Positions 19,944 to 30,889 of a DNA stretch of 64,000 nt are shown piece by piece (position 1 is the stretch's first letter; each line of letters begins with the position of its first letter). The stretch lies in assembly GCA_033060915.1 (NCBI GenBank), contig CM065390.1:22654001-22718000 (forward strand), written 5' to 3'. Position numbers and translations under genes: made by a program. Source of the stretch: Euryodendron excelsum. Lineage: Eukaryota; Streptophyta; Magnoliopsida; Ericales; Pentaphylacaceae. Under the pieces are notes generated by a model that searched no databases, was not told the DNA's origin, and saw only the letters and a list, made by a program, of their open reading frames with translations.

Positions 19944-21420
19944 GTTCTTTTTCTGTTTGAAAGCCAACGAAGCAAGGATAGATAACTTAGAATTATGGAA
20001 GGGAATTTGGCTACATGCATTTGGTTACAACTTTCAACACAAGCTGAAGCTGTTGCCAGTGGTCCTATTGACCATTGCATGTGGTAAGGGATTAAGACCT
20101 GTTTGGATGTCCTTTCAATTTGAATGCATAATTTGTATCAACATTTACTCTGTGATGTTCATTGTCTTTAATGAACTTATCTAGAAGAGTAGGAGATGTA
20201 CATAATAGTTTCTCCATGCATGCGTTTCAACATGGCCCACTGGCAACTAGCTGGTGGGTTCCAGTTAAGGTGGCTAGCAGGCTAGCATGAGGTGGTGAGT
20301 GATCGACACTCACACAAATGATGCTAGTATTTTTCTTGAACTAATCCCAGAGTTTGCTAAAGCCAAGTCCTGTTTGTTCATTGATGAGCTTTCATAACAG
20401 TATTCCACTCTTTCTATTGTCTTCTTTGTCCCATCAAATTCTTTTTAAGTTAATGCCATACAAATAGTATTTTTGTATAGAATTTTCATTCATAATGGAC
20501 ATATAATTATTATTGCCACATTGTGCCAAAAATAAGAATAACAATTTCCATGAAATTATGCCAGGAGAAAATAGTTCAGGACACCTCAAACATGCATGTT
20601 TGAGGCACCATATACAAACTACTGCAAGCCCGTCTCCAAAGAAATGAATGATATATACTAGGTTTTATCAAGGAAAATATATAGCATGAAAATAATTACT
20701 AAATAAGCTGAAGTACACTACACATAGAGAAGGCATAAATGCAACAAATTTAGCCAAGAAAAATATATGGGCTAAGTCGGTCTGGTACTCCTTAGCTTTT
20801 TTTTTTTCCTATTATAAAATGTCTATACCTTCAACCGACTAATCCCTTGAGTTTGAGCGAGGTCACTATTTACACAAATCATGTAAATTTTATACATTTG
20901 CACAAATAATGGTAGGCCACAAGGGCTTGAACAAAAACTTCTGTATAGCTTTAGCCGTAGATTACTAATCTTTTCATAATCAATTATGTTTGAACTTTGA
21001 AGTACGTTTCTTTTTTGTTTTTTGGTCAGAGTTACACAAAGGGATAAAGAAGAAAACACGAGAAGAAAATAGAACTACGCAACTAGAATTACCCCAAAGC
21101 CTGATGAAGAAGGTTGTGCTGAGGTCGTTTTGGCTTCATGGCAAAATCACAGCGAAGGCCTCAATCACAGGGATGATGTTCAAAAATTGAAAAGCAGCAA
21201 ATCTTTAGAATCATCGAGTTATGATAGTTTTGGTAATGCCAGAAAACAGATAAGTGTCCTTAAAGAGAAGTTAAAGATGATGTAAAACTCCAAGCATATA
21301 GTGTTCACATAGCAACAAGTCTCAGCAACAATCAAGAGATTTGTGGCAACAAAAAGAGAAATATTGGGGGATTAGAACCATGCTTAAATGGCTGTGAAGG
21401 GGGGACAAGAACTCCAAGTT
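19944..21420. other. Intergenic DNA, nothing recognised
   Basis: No conserved coding exon, RNA gene or element boundary was identified. Short open frames on both strands lack known motifs. Confidence 0.45.
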
Positions 21421-21425
21421 GTTTT
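21421..21425. repeat. Left 5-bp target duplication of the Copia element
   Basis: GTTTT, also found directly after the right LTR at 23771-23775. Five-base duplications are standard for LTR retrotransposons. Confidence 0.7.
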
Positions 21426-21831
21426 TGGGAATTTCTGACCCTCCCAAACATACCCCTTTTGAAAATAGGAAAGATAGGAATATCAAAATAAATAAAGAAA
21501 AACATAACACAAGGATTTACGTAAAAAAACTCTTAAAACAGGAGAAAAACCACCAGCCCTAGAGAAAAATACACTATGTGAAAAATTATTACAATCACAC
21601 AAATTTTCCTTCTCACTCCCAAGACACACCCACTAAGCTTCCTCACTAGCTATACTTTAACTTTCACTTCTTCAAGAAGAATTTTATTAAAGTCAAAAGT
21701 ACTAGTTAAGCTATTGATTGTGCACTTAGTTAAGGAGACTTCACCCTCCTTAAATAACTTTGTCCCTTGCCCCTTCTTCCCATTCCCAATCAATGTGGGA
21801 TTGGGGAAAGGAGCAAAACACAAACCCAACA
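21426..21831 (-). repeat. 3' LTR of the Copia element
   Basis: It matches the right copy over its length, sharing for example ACACTATGTGAAAAATTATT and TGTCCCTTGCCCCTTCTTCC. In element orientation it starts TGTTGGGTTTGTG and ends in CCCA. Confidence 0.88.
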
Positions 21832-22199
21832 ATCTTTACCTTTGCGACTTTGGCTGATCCCACAGCCACACTTTACCTTGATGAAGATCTTTATAGCGTC
21901 TGCTATCATGCTTTACCATAAAAGCATATGCACTCAGAATAAACCAATTCCAAGCATTTCACTTTAGCCTATGTCAAAAAACAACCTTGCTGAAAAATTA
22001 TGGTTCAACTCCGACATTTGGCTTTCTTGGAAGTTCATCAGCCATCGACATGAATTTCCACTACACACCTTGCATCAATGCCAAACCAATACTCGTGTGC
22101 AAACTTGTGGACCTAATAATAGTAACGCATCCTCTATCACGTGACATCATCGTCTATGCGGAGAGACACAATGTTAGCTTCATTATTAGTATCTTCATT

Positions 22200-22995
22200 C
22201 ACTGACTTAGAGTATTTTGCCAAACCCGCTTCAACTTTTGGACAATTTTTCTTGATGTGCCCAGATTGTCCACACACTCAGCAGACTACTTTCTTCTTCA
22301 TGGAGTTCTTCTTCCAATCACCAGGTGCCATTGCTAGGTTCTCAAGTGAACGATTACTTCTACCGCCTAGTCTTCTCTCTTCAAAAAACAGTTTACTGGT
22401 AACCTCTAAAAAAATTATTTCGTCGTTCCCATGTATCAAAATTGGCTTCATATGTTCATATGAAGATGGAAGAGACCAGATAAGCCTTAAGCTTGATTCT
22501 CATCTTCAATTTTAACTCCAATAGATTCGAGTTCAGAGACGATACCATTGAGAACATTTAAATGATCTGAAATAGTTGTACCTTTACTCATCCGCAGTGT
22601 ATGAAATTGCTCATTCAAATATACCCTATTCGAGACGCCCCCAGATACATCTTATTCGAGACGCCCTTCGTCTGATACAACTCTTCAAGTTTTTTCCAGA
22701 GTTCCTTTGCTGTAGATATTCCATGCAAATTTACAAGAACATTCTTGGTCAAGCATAGATGTATTGCACTTGCTGCTCTTAAATCCAGATCCTCGCAATC
22801 TTCATCGCTCATTCCAGATCTGCTTGCGCTAGTATCACTGCTAACTTTAGGAATTAATCTGCCCTTCAACGCCTTGTGTAATCCTGATTAAATCAAAACA
22901 TCCATCACTTACACTTGCCACAAGTCAAAATTGATTCGCCGATCAAATTTATCCACATCAAATTTGATAGGATTTGAAGCCCTACTTTTTGACAT
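22200..22995 (-). pseudogene. Copia gag remnant (UBN2 type with zinc knuckle)
   Basis: From an ATG at 22995 the frame gives a gag N-terminus (NPIKFDVDKFDRRINFDLW). It continues through DLRAASAIHLCLTKNVLVNL and AKELWKKLEELYQTKGVSNK, typical of the UBN2/Retrotran_gag_2 domain. Further on is a CCHC knuckle (VCGQSGHIKKNCPK). It is interrupted by TAA codons where Gln (CAA) is expected and by a TGA in the knuckle where Trp is common. Gag would form the cytoplasmic virus-like particle; this copy cannot. Confidence 0.82.
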
Positions 22996-23346
22996 GATCT
23001 TGATGAATTTTTACCGTAGAAATGAATAATACTCACTAAGTAAATTCTCAGGAAAGACTCGAATCTTTCCTAGACAAAACTTTAAGATTTCTAGGAATGA
23101 TTGGAGGGGTCACACTAGTCTCGCTTAAAACCCAATCTCCTAGACAGAATCTTATTAGACTGTACGTATCCATACTATCCCACTAAAGCTCCACCCCACC
23201 AAAAGGATAACCACACCAAAGCTCCACCCCACTAAAAGGAACCTTTAATAATTTTAAGAAAATCTTTTTTGATGTGGAAGATCAGTCAAAACTGTAACCA
23301 TAGAGCATACTTAGAATTTTCAAGAAATAAACAAAACAACCAAAAG

Positions 23347-23358
23347 GCTCTGATACCA
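23347..23358 (-). other. Primer binding site (initiator tRNA-Met)
   Basis: On the minus strand TGGTATCAGAGC follows the right LTR after a few bases. This is the common Copia primer site complementary to the 3' end of initiator tRNA-Met and fixes the element's orientation. Confidence 0.88.
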
Positions 23359-23363
23359 CTTGT

Positions 23364-23770
23364 TGGGAATTTTTGGCTCTCCCAAATACACCCTTTTTGG
23401 AAATAGAAAAGACAAGAATATCAAAATAAATAGAGAAAAACACAACACAAGGATTTACGTGAAAAACTCCTAAAACAGGAGAAAAACCACTAGCCTCAGA
23501 CAAAAATACACTATGTGAAAAATTATTACAATCACACAATTTTTCTTTCTCATCCTAAAGACACACCCACTAAGCTTTTCCACTAGCTACACTTTAACTT
23601 TCACTTCTTCAAGAAAAATTTTACTAAAGTCAAAAGTTATTAGTTAAGCTATTGACTGGTGCATTTAACCAAGGAGACTTCACCCTCCTTAAATAACTTT
23701 GTCCCTTGCCCCTTCTTCCCACTCCCAACCGATGTGGGATTAAGGAAAGGAGCAAAACACAAACCCAACA
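23364..23770 (-). repeat. 5' LTR of the Copia element
   Basis: Right copy of the LTR, followed by the GTTTT duplication at 23771-23775. In element orientation it lies upstream of the primer binding site. Confidence 0.88.
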
Positions 23771-23933
23771 GTTTTTCCATGGTACTATAATGCAACGGCG
23801 ACAAAGAAACATGATTGTTAGACTAAAATAAGATGATGACACGTGGATGGAACAACCTAATCATCTCAAGGTACTAATTACCTAGCATTTTACAAAGCTA
23901 TTCAAATCAGAAGGCTACCAATATCTCAAGCCA

Positions 23934-24339
23934 GTGCTACAGTGCATATCCCTTGAAGTAACTAGTGCTATGAATGAAGAACTTCTTAGGCCAATTTATA
24001 GAGAAGAGGTAAAAGCAGCAACTTTTTGCTTGGGGACCTTTAAAGCTCCAGGTCCGGACAGCTTTCAAGGCCTATTTTATCAGTCTTATTGGCATAGTTT
24101 GGAGGAAAATATAGTCTCAATGGTGTTTGAAAATTTTCAAACTGGAGTCCTTCGTGTTGGCATCAATCGAACCAACATAGCCTTAATTTCAAAGGTAAGA
24201 CATCTTGAACAGGTTTTGAGAGTCAAACCAATAGCTCTGTGAAATTTTGCTTATAAAATTATAGCTAAGGTGCTAGTAAATTGTTTGAAACGTTGCATTG
24301 AGCACATTATCTCACCCTTCCAAAAGTCCTTTCATTGAA
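23934..24339 (+). pseudogene. LINE (L1-type) reverse transcriptase fragment
   Basis: The frame shows KAPGPDSFQGLFYQSYWHSL, the start of the non-LTR reverse-transcriptase domain. It continues as INRTNIALISK and, after an in-frame TGA at 24240-24242, NFAYKIIAKVLVNCLKRCIE and IISPFQKSF. Only the front of the domain is present; the catalytic FADD region is absent and the stretch stops at a TGA at 24337-24339. It is a dead fragment with no tail or duplication seen. Confidence 0.85.
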
Positions 24340-24501
24340 GTACCTTTTGACACTGTCCTCTTAATGTAATTTGGCGTGTGGGTCATCAAGAAAATTGGCC
24401 CATTTAAATTGATTTAAGTAATGAACCAAGGCACATAAAATAGGAAGCCTAAGCAAAATATGGGAGCCTACGTACCTTTCCTTCATCCTTTTGCTTATTT
24501 A

Positions 24502-25105
24502 GGGGTAAATAATTATTTTCTCTTTAATTTTGCATAATATTTTACTGTCATCCTCAATTCTAATTTCTTTTATTTAAGTCCTCCAAGTATAAAATATGAA
24601 CCAATGTAGTCTAATATTATAACATCTAAAAAAATATTTTTGCTTTAACTCTCTCAACTATAACTCAATATTACTTTACCCTCTTGGACTAGGAAGTTTC
24701 ACCCCTAAACTTAAAGTTACACTTTAATTGTTTGGGTAAATGTAACAAAAGTTTTTTTTTTTGTTTTCAACTAACAAATCTGTATTTTTTGAAATGTTTT
24801 GATATTAACAACTAGCGGGAGTAACAATTAGCGATAATTAAAAACAATGTTCTTTGGATGATTTTGGCCATATTTTGAATTTTTCAGGGGATTTATAACC
24901 GTCATAACCATAAATCCTGATTTTTCTCTTTGCTTAGTATAATAATAATATAACTTTACGTATACAAGTCCCCAACTTGGAATTTTAATAGTTAAGAGAG
25001 TGAAAATGTAACAATTTTTAGTTCAATGCAATAAAGTAATATTAAGTTATAGTTGAAAGAATCAAAATGTTATTGACAATTAAATTTTCTCACCTATGCT
25101 AAATT
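24502..25105. mobile_element. Degenerate fold-back element related to the one at 61969
   Basis: The left arm starts GGGGTAAATAATTATTTTCTC and includes TCTAATTTCTTTTATTTAAG, matching the arm layout of the 61969-62724 element. Near the right, TAATATTAAGTTATAGTTGAA is the reverse complement of the left-arm stretch TCAACTATAACTCAATATTA. The right tip is not preserved, so the end is approximate. Confidence 0.5.
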
Positions 25106-25434
25106 TTTTTTTTATAACACTAAATCCAATACAACCGTTAAAACAAGAAGTGTTAAAAGAAGTTTTAAACGATACCCCACACACCCAAATGTCCCGATGA
25201 TTATAAATCTTGGCCATAATTAGAGGTATAGTATTATTATTTGGATTTTATTTATTAATTATTGAAGTGAAGATTTGATCTACTATATACCAGTTTACCT
25301 CTATAACATATACACTTATTTCATTTTATTTTTGTTTACTCTCTAATGCCCTCTCTCTGCAATTTATTGCAGCTAATAAGATTGTGCCACATGAAGACAT
25401 AGAAAAGTGCCATTTTTTTAAATGGATTTTGCAG

Positions 25435-26632
25435 TAGAAATCTCCTTCAGTCCACTCCGAAAGGGAAACCGCTGCTGTTATGCAAGAGTTCACTCAATCA
25501 GGGTAATTGATACTTAAAATGATTTCTTCTCTTATGTCTCATAAGCTATCATATATTGGTTTTGTTCAGTTCTTCTAAAATATTCTTCATTTACTATCAG
25601 TTTTAAATTCCCAAAGCCAAGCCCTATCCATCTTTCTGCTTTTGAATGGTGTAAATTGTTTATCTTTTGGCAAGAGATCTTGACTACTGTTTACTGGGAA
25701 TCCTCAGAATTGTAATATGTGAGCTTTGCCTAATCGATAAGTGACAAGTTGTGAAGTATTTAAATCCAGTTGTATAGAAAAACTTAAATATATTAAGGTA
25801 TATATGTGGTAGGAGGCCAGGTTTTATAAGAGTATCTTTGCCCTGCTAGTTGAATAAAAACAACCTAGTGTGTGAACTATGGTTTCAGTCCAACTCATCA
25901 CTGGCTAACACATTAGTTAAGATGTGAGATGAATGATTCTCTCTCTCTCTTCGGGAAGGCAACGAGGGGAATTGAGCCTCTGAAATTGAAGTTGACAGAC
26001 CAATCCTGCACCACTTGGCCATAATGCTGGTGGCGTGCTGGGCTATTTGCTTGATCAAAAGGAGGAAAAATTATATTTTGAGATTCACTAAATGTAGCAA
26101 GAATTAAGAATTACTCTGTGATCCGTAAAAAGCTTGAAGGAGTGCTAGAAGGTAAGACTTGCAGGAGTATCTTCATAATGCAGGTTGCAAGAAGCAAGGA
26201 TGGTGGTGTGCTAAGTGTCTTGCTTGATCAAAAGAGGCACAAAAAACTTTATTTGTGGGAATTCACTAAATGTAGTAAATTAAAAAGGTAACTTCATGAT
26301 CCTTGAAAACCTTAAATGATATTACATTTACTATCCTTTTTGCTAAACACTTTGGAAAGATAAACTTGAAAAGAAAAATATAGGTTCAAGGGTTTTGAAC
26401 CTACATTAAGCCGATTTTAGAGTACTTGACCTTTTCAGAGTCAAAATATAGACTTATTTTTTCTTTTCCACTTGTATTACCTTCCGTAAACCATGGTTTG
26501 GACCTTGGCTCTTGCAGATGCTTATTTTTGTTGCAATTACTTAACTTCTGTTTCCTACACAGTGGTGTGAGGCTTTTTGGTGTTTCACTGTTGGTTGCAG
26601 GGTTTGATGAAAAGGGTCCACAACTATATTAG
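25435..26632 (+). pseudogene. Proteasome subunit alpha type-2 (PAB) fragment, two exons
   Basis: Exon 25435-25502 reads RETAAVMQEFTQSG at its end and splices (CAGG|GTAATT..CTACACAG) to exon 26563-26632, reading GVRLFGVSLLVAGFDEKGPQLY. Together these match the middle of the 20S proteasome alpha-2 subunit, normally ~235 residues. The last codon of the second exon is TAG where the family has Gln, and the GTATGT donor is still there. The start of the first exon is scrambled. No upstream or downstream exons were found; the tandem array begins ~130 bases after. The retained intron rules out a cDNA copy, so this is a duplicated or transposon-captured genomic piece. Confidence 0.85.
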
Positions 26633-26761
26633 GTATGTCATTTGGGTCCTGGTCTTGGGTTATACTTATTTGTGGTGCATGTACCCCATGACTTAAACTG
26701 GTCTGTTTATTTCCCTTTGTGTTTGGCTAACCTTCATTTCTATACAAGTTTACGATCTATT

Positions 26762-29660
26762 TACATAGCTAGTTCTAGGCACGAGCGACATGTGGGAAGA
26801 AACGGCACGATTGCTGGACTCCCGGTCTAAGAGTTGTGATATTTTTTTCCTTACATTTTTTTTTAGAAAAATGTGTTTTTCGAGCCGTTTTGGTACTAAA
26901 ACTCCTGAATGGCATCAGAAATTCGTCAAACTTGACACATAGCGAGTTCTAGGCATGAGTGACGTGTGGAAGAAACAGTACGGTTGTCGAACTCCCGATC
27001 TAAGATTTGTAAAAAATTTTTCCTTACTTTTTTTTTGTTAAGAAAAATGTATTTTCGAGCCGTTTTGGTACTATATCTCCCAAACGGCCTTGAAAGTTCG
27101 TTAAACTTGACACGTAGTAAGTTCTAGGCACGAGTAACGTGTGGAAAGAAACGCCACGGTTGCCGGACTCCCGGTCTAAAAGTTGTGATATTTTTTTCCT
27201 TACTTGTTTTTTGTTGAGAAAAACATATTTTTTGAGCTGTTTCGGTACTAAAATCCCCGAGCAGCCTCGGAAGTCCATCAAACTTGACATGCAGCAAGTT
27301 CTAGGCATGAGTGAGGTGTGAAAAGAAACGGCACGATTTTTAGACTCCCGGTGTAAGAGTTGTGACATTTTTTTCCTTACTTGCTTTTTGAGAAAAACAT
27401 GTTTTTCAAGCCGCTTCAATACTAAAACCCCCAAACGGCCTCAGAAATCCGTCAAACTTGACACGTAGCAAGTTCTAGGCACGAGTGACGTGTGGAAAAA
27501 AATGGCACGGTTGCCGGACTCTCGGTTTAAGAGTTGTGATATTTGTTTCTTACTTTTTTTTTGGTTGAAAAAAACGTGTTTTTTGAGCCATTTCGGTACT
27601 AAAACCCCCAAACGGCCTCTGAAGTTCGTCAAACTTGACACGTAGCAAGTTCTAGGCATGAGTGACGTGTGGGGAAGAAAGGGCACGGTTATTGAACTCC
27701 CGGTCTAAGAGTTGTGACATTTTTTTCATTAATTTTTTTTGAGAAAAACGTGTTTTTGAGCCGTTTCGGTACTAAATCTCCAAAATGGCCTTGAAAACCC
27801 ATCAAACTTGACACGTAATAAGTTCCAGGCATAAGTGAGGTGTGAGAAGAAACACACGGTTGCAGGATTCCCGGTCTAAGAGTTGTGACATCTTTTTCCT
27901 TACTTTTGTTTTAAGAAAAACGTGTTTCCAAGCCGTTTCGGTACTAAATCCCCCAAACGACCTCGGAAATCCATCAAACTTGACACATAGCAAGTTCTAG
28001 GCACGAGTGACATGTGGGAAGGAACGGCACGGTTGCCGGACTCCCGGTCTAAAAGTTGTGATATTTTTTTTCTTTTTTATTTGTGAGAAAAACGTGTTTT
28101 TAAAGCTGTTTCGGTACTAAAGCCCCCAAAGGGCCTCAAAAATCCATTAAAATTGACATGTAGCAAGTTCTAGGCATGAGTGGCGTGTGGGAAGAAACGA
28201 CGCGGTTGCTGAACTCCCGATCTAAGAGTTTTGATATTTGTTTCCTTACTTTTTTTTTGAGAAAAATGTGTTTTTTTAGCCGTTTCGGTACTAAAACCCC
28301 CGAACGGCCTCGGAAGTTTGTAAAACTTGACACATAGCAAGTTCTAGGCATGAGTGACGTGTAAAAAGAAATGGCACGGTTGTCGAACTCCCGGTCTAAG
28401 AGTTGTGACATTTTTTTCTTACTTTTGTTTTGTTGAGAAAAACGTGTTTTTGAGTCGTTTCGGTACTAAATCCCCCAAACAGCCTTGAAAGTCCGTCAAA
28501 CTTGACACGTAGCAAGTTCTAGGCACGAGTGACGTGTGGGAAGAAACAGCACGGTTGCCAGACTCCCTGTCTAAGAGTTGTGATATTTTTTTTCTTACTT
28601 TTTTTTTGGAGAAAAACGTGTTTTTTGAGCTGTTTCGGTACAAAAACCCACGAACAGCTTTGGAAGTCCGTCAAACTTGACACATAGCAAGTTGTAGGCA
28701 TGAGTGAGGTGTGTGAAGAAATGGCACGATTGCTGGACTTCCGGTCTAAGAATTGTGACCTTTTTTTTTTGAGAAAAACGTGTTTTTGAGCCGTTCCGTT
28801 ACTAAATCCCCCAAAGGGCCTCGGAAGTCCATCAAACTTGACACGTAGAAATTTCTAGGCATGAGTGATGTGTGGGAAGGAATGGCACGACTGCCGGACT
28901 CCCAGTCTAAGAGTTGTGACATTTTTTTCCTTACTTGTTTTTGAGAAAAATGTGTTTTTCAAACCATTTCAATACTAAAACCCCCAAACGGCCTAGGAAA
29001 TCCGTCAAACTTGACGCGTAACAAGTTTTAGGCATGAGTGACATGTGAGAAGAAACAGCATGATTACCGGACTCCCGGTCTAAGAGTTGTGATATTTTTT
29101 TTTCTTACTTTTTTTTTTGAGAAAAACATAATTTTCAAGCTGTTTTGTTACTAAAAGCTCCAAACGGCCTCAGAAATCTGTTAAACCTGACACGTTGCAA
29201 GTTCTAGGCACAAGTGACGTGTGGGATGAAATGGCACAGTTGCCGGACTCCCGGTCTAAGAGTTGTGATATTTTTTTTCTTACTTTTGTTTTAGAATAAC
29301 GTGTTTTTCGAGTCGTTTTGGTACTAAAACTCCTGGACGGCCTTGGAAGTTCGTCAAACTTAACACTTAGCAAGTTCTAGGCATAACTGACGTGTGGAAA
29401 GAAATGGCACGGTTGCCGGACTCCCGGTCTAAGAGTTGTGACATTTTTTTCTTTACTTTTTTTTTTGTTGAGAAAAACGTATTTTCGAGCCGTTTCAGTA
29501 CTAAATCCCACAAACGGCCCCCGAATTCCATCAAACTTGACACGTAGTAAGTTCTAGGCATGAGTGACGTGTGGGAAGAAACGGCACGGTTACTGGACTC
29601 TCGGTCTAAGAGTTGTGATATTTTTTTGCTTATTTTTTTTTAAAAAACGTGTTTTTCGAG
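26762..29660. repeat. Seventeen-copy tandem array, period ~174 bp
   Basis: The landmark TTCTAGGCA(C/T)GAGTGACGTG (with variants) recurs about every 174 bases near 26773, 26947, 27121, 27299, 27471, 27648, 27820, 27993, 28168, 28340, 28517, 28692, 28853, 29025, 29199, 29370 and 29550. Units also share GAGCCGTTTCGGTACTAAA, GTCAAACTTGACACGTAGCA and GGACTCCCGGTCTAAGAGTT around a T tract of variable length. Because many units are 3 x 58 bases, minus-strand frames stay open and give a ~58-residue repeated peptide. The homologous array at 8190-9955 is open on the opposite strand, so I consider these frames fortuitous. Confidence 0.93.
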
Positions 29661-30129
29661 CCTGGCATTCTCGTGATGTAAATTACATTTTTATTTCAAT
29701 AACCCCATATAAATACATGCATATCTATTAATTATCTTTGTTGTGTAATTTTTTATTAAATCTAATATTTTTATGTTTTTTTTTCTAGGTTATTGTAAAA
29801 GAATAGGTCAATGATGCTCCTATATGGCCTTATTTTGTGATAGACTCAAAACTCTTTTGTTGTATTGATATTGGATTAGGAACGTTATTTTGCCACAGAC
29901 TATATGTAATTTACTTAAGCCGTTTGAAGGTTATTGAGAGACATTATTTGTTTTGGATAAATGTTTAAAATTTAATTTATTTTATTAAGTATGTAGTAAG
30001 TATTTGAATTTGAATGAATGTTAGAATTTTGATTATTTGGATTATGTTAAATATGTATTTTATCAGGTGAAACAAAAAATTAGAAAAATTATTTGTAATT
30101 AATAAAGAGAAATGGTTTTTTCCTCCAAA
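29661..30129. other. Non-coding sequence between the array and the CACTA end
   Basis: AT-rich, with a pyrimidine-rich splice-acceptor-like TTTTTTTTCTAG near 29789. It may be internal CACTA sequence. No protein motif was recognised. Confidence 0.4.
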
Positions 30130-30557
30130 AAAGTATTAGTGATGGCTCAAATTGTCGCTAAAGGTGGGAGGCAGTCGGCTCTACATTCAATTTTGTCCTC
30201 TTTTTGTGACGGTTAATACCATCACTAATAATGCCTTTAGCCATGGAGCAAAACCATCGCTAATAGGGGTCACAAACGTATTAGCGACGGGTTATAACCG
30301 TTGCAAAAAATGTAATGGCGTCGGTAAATCACTATCGCCATTAAATTTTATCAGACGACTAGTATTTGCGACTAGAAATTACCGTCACCAAAAGTGACCA
30401 ATGCCGTCGCTCAGCCGTCGCTAAAACTATTTGCCACCCCAACATTCTCGACCCTTGCTATGCTGTCACTTATTCATCACAAATGAGTATTTGCGACTGC
30501 AGAGACCCCTTTTGCGACGGTTTGTTGTCGTCGCAAATGGTAATTTTTCTAGTAGTG
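30130..30557. mobile_element. 3' end of a CACTA (En/Spm-type) transposon
   Basis: The stretch ends TTTTTCTAGTAGTG, the reverse complement of the CACTACTAGAAAAA tip typical of plant CACTA elements. Before it lie many subterminal motifs of both orientations: TTAGCGACGG, GTCGCTAAA, TTGCGACGG and GTCGCAAATGG. No matching CACTA left end was found in the window, so its extent is unknown; the array and PAB exons upstream could lie inside it. Confidence 0.8.
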
Positions 30558-30699
30558 TTCCTTAATGACAAACAAATGATATATTAAGATATATAAAGCG
30601 TCAAGCACGAAGGGTGCATTTTCATCCTATGTAAAAAGTTCAATTTGCCCTTTCATTATCTCTTGGTTGTCATTATTTTTGGGTTATTTTTGTCTTTCA

Positions 30700-30885
30700 A
30701 TATTCTGAGAAGTTCATTATGCAATGGACACGTGTGGATTCTTAGCCAATGAGAGACTACTGTTTCTTTTCTTGTTAGAATCTTTATCCTCTTAAAGTTT
30801 ATTATACAATGGACACGCGTGAATTCTCAGCCAATGAGAGACTACTATTTGGAGTCTTGTCTTGTTAAAATCTTTATCCTTATCC
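30700..30885. repeat. ~85-bp direct duplication
   Basis: TGCAATGGACACGTGTGGAT followed by a stretch with AGCCAATGAGAGACTACT recurs about 85 bases later as TACAATGGACACGCGTGAAT with the same AGCCAATGAGAGACTACT. A weaker third relative (TTGGACACGTATAGATTTTC) is near 31215. The context looks like promoter or leader DNA, but no gene follows. Confidence 0.6.
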
Positions 30886-30889
30886 TAGA

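Larger units (their letters stand above)
21426..23770 (-). mobile_element. Short non-autonomous Copia-type LTR retrotransposon
   Basis: Two ~406-bp LTRs flank about 1.5 kb. The primer binding site next to the right LTR, complementary to initiator tRNA-Met, shows that the element reads on the minus strand. Only a gag-like stretch is present; protease, integrase, reverse transcriptase and RNase H are absent. This is a deletion derivative that would depend on proteins from a full-length relative. The two LTRs have diverged at many positions, so it is not a recent insertion. Confidence 0.9.

Noticed and set aside
25340..25440. Matching left end of the CACTA element
   Set aside because: No CACTACTAGAAA-like tip or 3-bp duplication was found here or elsewhere in the window.
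27024..29561. Minus-strand frames in the second array (about 58-residue repeated peptide)
   Set aside because: Openness follows from 174 being a multiple of three; no start, splice or promoter context, and stops occur in many units.
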